The notes beneath the pieces are model-generated. The model did not search any database. It worked only from the letters and a program-made list of their open reading frames with translations, and had not been told where the DNA came from. A stretch of 45,812 nt of DNA from Actinomycetota bacterium. GTDB taxonomy: Bacteria > Actinomycetota > CADDZG01 > WHSQ01. Positions 39,263 to 45,812 of the stretch are shown here, in pieces. The DNA lies in contig JACCXF010000005.1 in assembly GCA_013697295.1 (NCBI GenBank), positions 1 to 45,812 on the forward strand. The letters are read 5' to 3'. The translations under genes were made by a program, and so were the position numbers. The first letter of the stretch is position 1. Each line of letters opens with the position of its first letter.

Positions 39263-40290
39263 ATGCGGGCGATGGATCGAGCGTGGCCCGCGAGCTCCGG
39301 CACACCGCGCTCCATCTTCGCGAAGAAGGGGTCGTCGGTGGCTCCTGCGAGATGGCGGGCGTAGGACCCCTCGAGCAGGATCGCAAGCTTCCACACCGCG
39401 AGGACCCGATACCACTCGAGTGCATCGACCTGGCGGCCGCTGGCCGACGCATACCGGTCCACGAGCTCGCCTCTTGTGCGGAAGCCCGGGAGTGCCGTGG
39501 CGCTATTCAACTCCCCGAAGACCCCGTCGCGCTCGTCGGGATCCACCCAGAAAGACACCAACCATCCGAGATCCGCCAGAGGGTCGCCCAGAGTGGACAT
39601 CTCCCAATCCAGTATCGCAACCAGGCGCGCCGGAGGGTCCGGCGCGAACATCACGTTGTCGAGCTTGAAATCTCCGTGCACGAGTGTCCCCGCCGGGGAC
39701 TCAGGCATGCTCCCTTGGAGCCAGTCCCCGATGAGCTCCAAGTCGGGGAGCGGGCGCGTGAATGGCGTCGTCAATCCGAGCTGTCCGCGCCAGCGTCGGA
39801 GTTGACGCTCGAGGTAGCCGGACGGCTTGCCGAACCCACCGAGGCCACACGCCTCCAGATCCACCGCGTGCAACTCCACGAGCGCGTCGACGACCTCATC
39901 GCCGAAGGGTGGGCGCTCGGTGGGTCCGAAGGCGTCCGGAAGTTCGTCTCTGACCACGAAGCCGTGCGCGCGCTCCATCACATAGAAGGGAGCTCCGATG
40001 ATTCCTTCATCCGTGCACATCAGGACCGTCGCCGGCGACCGAACGCCGGTTGCGCGTAGAGCGCTCAGGACCGTGTACTCGCGACCCACGTCATGAGCGG
40101 TCGGAAGGAAGGCGCCCTCCGGCGGCCGCCTCAACACCAGCTCGCGCTCCCCCCTCGTGACGAAGAAGGTTTCGTTGGAATGACCGGCTCGGTGTCGTTC
40201 GATCGATAAGGGCTTTTCGCCTCCGAGCTTCTCATTCAGGTAGGCCTCTAGAGACGCCGCTTCGATCAGAGGGGCACTCACGTCGCTCAC
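39259..40290 (-). CDS. phosphotransferase family protein (APH-type, ACAD10/11-like)
   Basis: SIERHRAGHSNETFFVTRGERELVLRRPP..., LVHGDFKLDNVMF, AILDWEMSTLGDPLADLGWL. Confidence 0.92.
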   Translation of the reverse strand: MSDVSAPLIEAASLEAYLNEKLGGEKPLSIERHRAGHSNETFFVTRGERELVLRRPPEGAFLPTAHDVGREYTVLSALRATGVRSPATVLMCTDEGIIGAPFYVMERAHGFVVRDELPDAFGPTERPPFGDEVVDALVELHAVDLEACGLGGFGKPSGYLERQLRRWRGQLGLTTPFTRPLPDLELIGDWLQGSMPESPAGTLVHGDFKLDNVMFAPDPPARLVAILDWEMSTLGDPLADLGWLVSFWVDPDERDGVFGELNSATALPGFRTRGELVDRYASASGRQVDALEWYRVLAVWKLAILLEGSYARHLAGATDDPFFAKMERGVPELAGHARSIARI

Positions 40291-41504
40291 GTGGGGTCTC
40301 CGGTGGCCCGCTTGGTTCCGTTTCCTTCCATGGCCACCTTCAGCAGATTGCGAGCGATGACCATGCGATGAACCTCGGAGGGGCCGTCATAGATCCGCGC
40401 CGCTCGCGCGTCGCGGTAGAACCGTTCGAGCGGAAGGTCCCCTGAATATCCAAGCGCGCCGTGCACCTGTATCGCACGATCGACGATACGTCCTAGGGCT
40501 TCGGATACGTACACCTTGGCCATCGAGACCTCCTGACGCGCCTCCACGCCCTTCTCGAGGAGATAAGCCGCGTGCAAAACCATCAATCGCGATGCGTACA
40601 ACTCGATAGCCGAATCGGCGAACCAATTCTGAATCGTTTGCCTTCGCGCCAGCGGTTCGCCGAAAGTCTCTCTCCGGAGGGAGTACGCGGACGCCATATC
40701 CAGAGCTCTTTGGGCCACTCCCACCCAACGCATGCAATGCGCCAGGCGGGCAGGACCTAGTCGCGCTTGCGCCAGTTTGTATCCGTCGCCGACCCCTCCC
40801 AACATCGAGGTGGCTTCGACGCGGCAGCCCTCGATCGCTACCTCGCAGTGACCGCCCGCAAGGTGAGTGCCCATCACCGGAACCTCCCGTAAGACGTTCC
40901 ATCCGGGAAGGTCCGCGTCGACGATGAACAAGCTGTAGGCGTCGCGTGGCTTGGCGTCGGGATCCGTGCGGGCGACAACGATCGCGAAGGCAGCACCGGC
41001 TGCGCCCGTGATGAACCACTTCTCTCCATCGAGAACCCATCCCGATCCATCCCGTCTCGCCATCGTGGTGATGCCGGCGGGGTCCGCTCCCGCCGCCTTC
41101 TCAGTCATAGCGAAACAGGACCGCGCCTCGGCGTCGGCTAAAGGTCGGAGGTATCGCTCACGCTGGTCGGGAGTGCCGGCGTGCAGGAGTAGGTGCATAT
41201 TGCCTTCGTCCGGGGCCATGGCGTTGAGGGCCAACGAGGCCAGCCCCGACGCGCCACACTCCTGCGAGACGAGAGCCATGCCCAGCGGGCCGAGCCCCAT
41301 GCCCCCCCATTCCTCGGGAAGATGCGGGTTCCAGAGCCCTGCCGCCCTGGCCGCCGATCGGAGCGAGGCGATCGCCTCGAGTGCCTCGTCCGACTCGATC
41401 CCGTCGCCAAGCGCCTCTTCCGCCGGAAGGACCTCGGCGCGTACGAAGCCGGCAACCCTGCGCTGGACGGCTTGGAGGTCTGCGGGGACCTGGAAATCGA
41501 TCAT
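40287..41504 (-). CDS. acyl-CoA dehydrogenase
   Basis: CFAMTEKAAGADPAGITTMARRDGSGWVLDGEKWFITGAAGAAF...QVHGALGYSGDLPLERFYRDARAARIYDGPSEVHRMVIARNLL. Confidence 0.94.
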   Translation of the reverse strand: MIDFQVPADLQAVQRRVAGFVRAEVLPAEEALGDGIESDEALEAIASLRSAARAAGLWNPHLPEEWGGMGLGPLGMALVSQECGASGLASLALNAMAPDEGNMHLLLHAGTPDQRERYLRPLADAEARSCFAMTEKAAGADPAGITTMARRDGSGWVLDGEKWFITGAAGAAFAIVVARTDPDAKPRDAYSLFIVDADLPGWNVLREVPVMGTHLAGGHCEVAIEGCRVEATSMLGGVGDGYKLAQARLGPARLAHCMRWVGVAQRALDMASAYSLRRETFGEPLARRQTIQNWFADSAIELYASRLMVLHAAYLLEKGVEARQEVSMAKVYVSEALGRIVDRAIQVHGALGYSGDLPLERFYRDARAARIYDGPSEVHRMVIARNLLKVAMEGNGTKRATGDPT

Positions 41505-41598
41505 GCGCCACTCTAGCCACCCCGGAGAAGCGTTTCTGCTTCCCGCTATAGAATCCACACAACCTTTCGATGGTCGAGAGCGACACAGGAGGCGATTC

Positions 41599-41838
41599 GT
41601 GGCGGGAGGAGTGACGGCCTACGTCCTGATCCAGGCTCAGGTGAACGCGGCGAGGGTCGCCAGCGACATCCGCGCGCTCGATGGAGTCGAATCCGCCGAT
41701 GACGTCTCGGGCCCCTACGACGTCATCGTCCGAGCGAGCGCCCGCAACATGGACGAACTCGGGCAACTAGTGGTGGCGAAGATCCAGGGCGTCGAAGGGA
41801 TAACTCGCACCCTTACGTGCCCGGTCGTCGAACTCTAG
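41599..41838 (+). CDS. stand-alone Lrp/AsnC-type ligand-binding (RAM) domain protein
   Basis: GTG start; AYVLIQAQVNAARVASDIRALDGVESADDVSGPYDVIVRASARNMDELGQLVVAKIQGVEGITRTLTCPVV; no HTH. Confidence 0.88.
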   Translation: MAGGVTAYVLIQAQVNAARVASDIRALDGVESADDVSGPYDVIVRASARNMDELGQLVVAKIQGVEGITRTLTCPVVEL

Positions 41839-42665
41839 CCGCCCCCGTCTCTCAATCTAGGCGACGGAAGGACCTCGTTCATCGCTCCCGACCGGAAACC
41901 CGAGAGGTCCAGGGCGACGTAACGGAATCCGAGCTCCCTCAGCGCGGCGGATATCTCCTCGTGCAATGAGGCGGCTCTTTCGATCTCGTCCGGCGGCACC
42001 TCGATGCGTGCAAGATCACCGTGATCACGCACGCGAAAGACCGTGAACCCGAGAGCTCGCACAGCCTCTTCCGCCCGATCGACACGCTGAAGACCATCCG
42101 GAGTCACCCTGACACCGTAAGCGAAGCGAGACGCGAGACACGGTGACGCGGGTTTCTCGGCCGCCGGCAAGCCAAGTTTCGCGGCCAGCATCCGCACCTC
42201 CGGCTTGGTCAGACCGGAGTCGACCAGCGGGGTAGCGACATGACGTTCGGATGCTGCCCGCAGACCGGGGCGGTAATCACCAAGATCGTCGACGTTCGTT
42301 CCGACGGCGATGCGAGCGCCGCGCTCACTTGCGAGTGGAGCAAGCACCTCGAAGAGCTCGGTCTTGCACCAGTAGCAGCGATCGGCATCGTTGCGCGCGT
42401 ACTCCTCGCGATCACCTTCGTGTGTTCGCACGATGGCGTGGGCCCAACCGAACCGACGCGCCAGGCCCGATGCAGCCGCTAGCTCGCTACGAGCCAACGA
42501 CGGAGATACCGCGGTCACCGCTAGCGAGCCCGGTCCGAGCACCTGGTGGGCGACCGCCGCCAGGGTCGCCGAATCGACACCGCCCGAATAAGCGACCACC
42601 ACCGTGCCCAATCCCTCGAGGATCCTTTGGAGCCTCGAGGTCTTGGTGGTCAACCCGATGTGCAT
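41835..42665 (-). CDS. larE: ATP-dependent sacrificial sulfur transferase LarE-like
   Basis: VVVAYSGGVDSATLAAVAH PP-loop, NDADRCYWCKTELF, KPASPCLASRFAYGVRVT (PCLASR sacrificial Cys motif). Confidence 0.9.
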   Translation of the reverse strand: MHIGLTTKTSRLQRILEGLGTVVVAYSGGVDSATLAAVAHQVLGPGSLAVTAVSPSLARSELAAASGLARRFGWAHAIVRTHEGDREEYARNDADRCYWCKTELFEVLAPLASERGARIAVGTNVDDLGDYRPGLRAASERHVATPLVDSGLTKPEVRMLAAKLGLPAAEKPASPCLASRFAYGVRVTPDGLQRVDRAEEAVRALGFTVFRVRDHGDLARIEVPPDEIERAASLHEEISAALRELGFRYVALDLSGFRSGAMNEVLPSPRLRDGGG

Positions 42666-42702
42666 GCACCCATCTTGCCAGCCCGGCCTATACGGTTGCA
42701 CC

Positions 42703-42948
42703 ATGATGGATGCAGGAGCGACATTGCTGGCCCAGGGACGCATCGACGAATTCGTGAGCGACCCCGTGTTGACGGTTGCGTGCGTCTTGCTCGTGGCCGT
42801 GTCCATCGGTTGGATCGTTACTTCGAGAGCGATCACGAAGAACATGCGGCGTGCGGCAGAACGCCAGCGGAGACGACCGCCGCAACCACGCCGCCGGTCC
42901 CCCGACACGCGAACGCAACCGACGCGACGCGTGCCGCCGCCTCGCTGA
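42703..42948 (+). CDS. small single-TM hypothetical protein with basic Pro/Arg-rich tail
   Basis: 81 aa: MMDAGATLLAQGRIDEFVSDPVLTVACVLLVAVSIGWIVTSRAI...RRRPPQPRRRSPDTRTQPTRR. Confidence 0.5.
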   Translation: MMDAGATLLAQGRIDEFVSDPVLTVACVLLVAVSIGWIVTSRAITKNMRRAAERQRRRPPQPRRRSPDTRTQPTRRVPPPR

Positions 42949-42969
42949 CGGATCGGCCCGCCCGAGCGC

Positions 42970-44559
42970 CTACTCGATGTAGCCCAGATCCTTCAGGTGA
43001 GCCGCCACGGAGGCCGCTTCCTCCTGTGAGTACCCGCCCTCCACGCTGCGAGTGCCGCCACCGGTTCCCTTCTCGACGGGATGAGCCTCGAGCCACTCTC
43101 GCTCGATGACCCGGTCCGCTACTCGCCCATCTAGATCCGGGGGAACCGGCTGCTCGAGCAACGCCAGAGACGTCGGGCACACGTCGTAGAGAGCCAGCTC
43201 GTCGCTCTCGCCCCGGGCTATCCGCGGGCCGGCCGCAACGAATATCCCAAGAGGTCGGTGATCCGAGGACCACGCCTGGCCCACGCCCGCGAGTTGTGCG
43301 GGGGGCACGACGAGCTGGTTCGATGCTTCGCGTCCGGGCGCCACTCGATAGCCCGCGGACCATGAATCCAGGATGAGGTCGGGGGCCAGGTCGATGGCCG
43401 GTCCCGAATAGATGTCGGCGCGGCGGTGCGCCGCAGCGAACAAAGGCGCGTCGTCGCGCGGGTCCCGCAGTCCCAGGAGGCCCGCCCGCACCTCTTCCAG
43501 CACCTCCGGCGCGTCACTGGCTGTCACACTCCCCGTCCGCTCTCGGCCCTCGAGGTTCAACCAGAGGTCCGAATGGACTCCCAGGAACGCGTCGGTGCGC
43601 TCCCAATCGAAGGAGCCAAGCTGTCCGCTGAGAGTTGCGCCCATGGTTCGTTGCGCGGCTCCGGGAGCGAGCCGTCGTCCCAACCGTCGAACGGTGGGCG
43701 GCATGGCCCAGGCCGCTCGAACCGCCAGGGAGGTCTTCTTCTTCCCGTACGCGGCGCGCCCGTTCGCAGCGAGCCACGCGCCCACGTTCACATCTCCTTG
43801 GAGGGGCCCCGCCCCGTGATCGCTGACGACCAGCACGTCGGCGTCCGGGAAGGCCTCAACGATCCGTCCGGTGGCTCGGTCCATGGCTTCGTAGACCTCA
43901 TCCACGGCGGATGCAAGAGGATGGTTCGTCCCGCGGAATCTCCAGAAGAAGTGCTGTGCACGGTCCACGTGTGGCCACACGACGGCCACGCAATCGGCCC
44001 CCGCCTCCCGCGCCGCCCACGGGAGGGCCTCGGCCTGATGGGCCAGCCCGTCGAGCAACTCCTTCTTGAATCCTTCGAGAGAACCGTGCGGCGCGCGGTC
44101 GAGGAGATCGGCCGGGTCCCACTTGCGTTGGAGTTCATCCTGGAACGCGTCGGGTGCGCAGAATCGGGCTCCGGGGGGAGCGCCGTAGCCGGCGACCATG
44201 ACCCCGTTCATCGCAGCCGGCGGGAAGGTCATGGGGATATTCCAGAGCAGCCACCGACGCTCGTCGCCCAGCTCCCAAGCCGCCGAAGCCATGCGGTTGC
44301 GCGATGAGAAGTAGCGGCACTCGTAGGCCCCCGGGGCCCTGTACCAGGACCCGAAGATGCCGTGAGCCCCCGGGTTCCGTCCGGTGAAGGCGGAGGTCCA
44401 GGCGCAGTCGGTCATGGGGGGCCAGGTCGAACGCAACGGAGCGCGGGAGCCGCGCTCGATCATCCCCGCGAGCACCGGCAGCCGGCCTTGCAGGATCAAC
44501 GGGTCGACGATGTCGAACGTCGCCGAGTCCCAACCGAGCACGACGAGCCGGGGGGCCAC
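42970..44559 (-). CDS. alkaline-phosphatase superfamily / type I phosphodiesterase-nucleotide pyrophosphatase protein
   Basis: RLVVLGWDSATFDIVDPLILQGRLPVLAGMIERGSRAPLRSTWPPMTDCAWTSAFTGRNPGAHGIFG; VLVVSDHGAGPLQGDVNVGAWLAANG; C-terminal HLKDLGYIE. Confidence 0.88.
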   Translation of the reverse strand: MAPRLVVLGWDSATFDIVDPLILQGRLPVLAGMIERGSRAPLRSTWPPMTDCAWTSAFTGRNPGAHGIFGSWYRAPGAYECRYFSSRNRMASAAWELGDERRWLLWNIPMTFPPAAMNGVMVAGYGAPPGARFCAPDAFQDELQRKWDPADLLDRAPHGSLEGFKKELLDGLAHQAEALPWAAREAGADCVAVVWPHVDRAQHFFWRFRGTNHPLASAVDEVYEAMDRATGRIVEAFPDADVLVVSDHGAGPLQGDVNVGAWLAANGRAAYGKKKTSLAVRAAWAMPPTVRRLGRRLAPGAAQRTMGATLSGQLGSFDWERTDAFLGVHSDLWLNLEGRERTGSVTASDAPEVLEEVRAGLLGLRDPRDDAPLFAAAHRRADIYSGPAIDLAPDLILDSWSAGYRVAPGREASNQLVVPPAQLAGVGQAWSSDHRPLGIFVAAGPRIARGESDELALYDVCPTSLALLEQPVPPDLDGRVADRVIEREWLEAHPVEKGTGGGTRSVEGGYSQEEAASVAAHLKDLGYIE

Positions 44560-44565
44560 CTCGAG

Positions 44566-45123
44566 CTAAGGAACCGGTTGGAGCGGTTCCGCAACCCCTC
44601 CATCGTCGGGAACGCGATCCATGCACACATGGCCGCACCCCGTCCCATTGGAGATCGTCTTCACGTACCACTTATAGACAGCGCGCGCCCCGCCGATCTC
44701 CATCTTGCTCTTCACCGGAACCCTAACGGTCACGGTTCTGCGACCCGGCTTCCTCGTTCGCAACGTACCGATCCGCACGTCGCTGCGCGACTTGAAATCC
44801 CGGAACAAGAGGCCTTGCATACGGCGACCATTCGAAGACAGAAGAGCGTAGTAGTCGTAGCGCGAGCCCTTGCCCTGCAGGGGACCGTAGGTGTCGAAAT
44901 AGATCGTGATGTAGCCCTGGTCCCAGAGCTGGGCGCTCGACCATCCGTTGTAGGTGAATATGCGCCAGCGCGGCGGCGAATTGCCCCACACTCCGACTTC
45001 TTGCACATCCAATGGACCGCTCGCATCGTTCGCATCGTTCAGATCCAGATGGCTGGCACCCGCGGCGAGAGGCACGACCAGGATAGCGAAGGCGACCACC
45101 GAGATAAAGAGTCGACGTTTCAT
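44566..45123 (-). CDS. secreted protein of unknown function
   Basis: Signal peptide MKRRLFISVVAFAILVVPLAAGASH; CGHVCMDRVPDDGGV near the C-terminus. Confidence 0.65.
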   Translation of the reverse strand: MKRRLFISVVAFAILVVPLAAGASHLDLNDANDASGPLDVQEVGVWGNSPPRWRIFTYNGWSSAQLWDQGYITIYFDTYGPLQGKGSRYDYYALLSSNGRRMQGLLFRDFKSRSDVRIGTLRTRKPGRRTVTVRVPVKSKMEIGGARAVYKWYVKTISNGTGCGHVCMDRVPDDGGVAEPLQPVP

Positions 45124-45656
45124 CAGGGCTCCTTCTTGCGCCACGCGCTCATCGTTTGACTTACCGTCCACCATGCGAGCAGCACACCAACGAGAGCCAG
45201 GGCGGCCGGAGCGAACTCGGCCGCCTCGGGCGTCGAGGCGGCTGCAAGCAAACCTTCTTCCGGGCCGGACAGCAACACGATCGCAGCCATCACGCCCAGA
45301 CCTGCGTTCCTCAAGAGCATCAATCGGTAGTCGCGGTCGCTCGCCTTACCGAAGCAACCACAGGGGAGACGATCTCCTCTGACCTCCTTCGCACGCAACA
45401 GAGCAAGCGAGAACGACGCCAGGAGAGCGACGGTGAGGGCGGCGGCCGCGCGGGCTGAGAACGCCAGCATCACGACGATGATCGCTGCTTCGGCGAGTGG
45501 CACGCCCCAGAACGCGACCGCCTGCGTGCTTCGCCCCAATCCATAGCCTTCGAGCGCGCGGCTCCATGCCCGCCGGTTCGCGAGCTTGGCGATCGCCGCC
45601 CACGCGAAGGCGGCGGCGAGAAGAGAACCTGCGATCCGAACCACGAAGAGTTCCAC
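45123..45656 (-). CDS. MauE/DoxX-like membrane protein
   Basis: VVRIAGSLLAAAFAWAAIAKLANRRAWSRALEGYGL...GDRLPCGCFGKASDRDYRLMLLRNAGL; CGCFG motif. Confidence 0.82.
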   Translation of the reverse strand: MELFVVRIAGSLLAAAFAWAAIAKLANRRAWSRALEGYGLGRSTQAVAFWGVPLAEAAIIVVMLAFSARAAAALTVALLASFSLALLRAKEVRGDRLPCGCFGKASDRDYRLMLLRNAGLGVMAAIVLLSGPEEGLLAAASTPEAAEFAPAALALVGVLLAWWTVSQTMSAWRKKEP

Positions 45657-45699
45657 GGGCGAGAATCCTATTACTGAGGCTGCGGGATAGCCTGACGGC

Positions 45700-45812
45700 G
45701 TGGAAGGTTGGTGGGCAGCTTCTTATCTCGTGTTGTGGCTCCTCGTCGTGATGCTCTGCGTCGTGGTCGTCGCCCTGGCGCGTCAGATCGGGACGCTGCA
45801 CCTTCGACTCGG
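45700..45812 (+). CDS. MauD/redoxin-like protein, N-terminal fragment truncated by window end
   Basis: GTG start; MEGWWAASYLVLWLLVVMLCVVVVALARQIGTLHLRL, resembling the N-terminal anchor of MauD-type redoxins; divergent from MauE-like gene. Confidence 0.6.
   Translation, partial: MEGWWAASYLVLWLLVVMLCVVVVALARQIGTLHLRL

Noticed and set aside
40951-41598. N-terminal part of the 295-aa ORF 40951..41838
   Set aside because: Antisense to the acyl-CoA dehydrogenase; only the RAM domain from GTG 41599 has protein-like motifs.
43426-44307. 293-aa plus-strand ORF
   Set aside because: Antisense to the phosphodiesterase-superfamily protein; no motifs.

Overview
This is a 45.8 kb high-GC window of gene-dense bacterial chromosome, most likely actinobacterial. 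That placement rests on the DUF222/HNH-type fragment, the clpS-DUF2017 pair, the amtB-glnK-glnD operon and many GTG starts. I saw no rRNA, tRNA, transposase, prophage or CRISPR array. Main blocks: (1) a minus-strand type II fatty-acid synthesis operon headed by an ECF sigma factor (sigma, 81-aa protein, fabD, Lys-less biotinyl/lipoyl-like domain, fabH, fabG, acpP, fabF, FabL-type enoyl reductase, acpS). Three iterons lie in its divergent promoter region with clpS. (2) amtB-glnK-glnD, preceded by five phased GTTAC/GAAAC half-sites that look like an extended GlnR box. (3) Three CAP/SCP-domain secreted protein genes, one of them behind a strong candidate GEMM-I (c-di-GMP) riboswitch, with YajQ and a lone receiver domain downstream. 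(4) A membrane transporter-like gene whose promoter spacer is an exact 18-bp palindrome, followed by a small RHH-like protein. (5) A coupled acyl-CoA dehydrogenase / APH-type kinase / HAD operon with the same three domains that are fused in human ACAD10. (6) A MauE/MauD-like pair, LarE, arginase, TerC, a GH51-like lipoprotein and lipid-related enzymes. All calls come from reading the sequence and from remembered family motifs; no database search was run.
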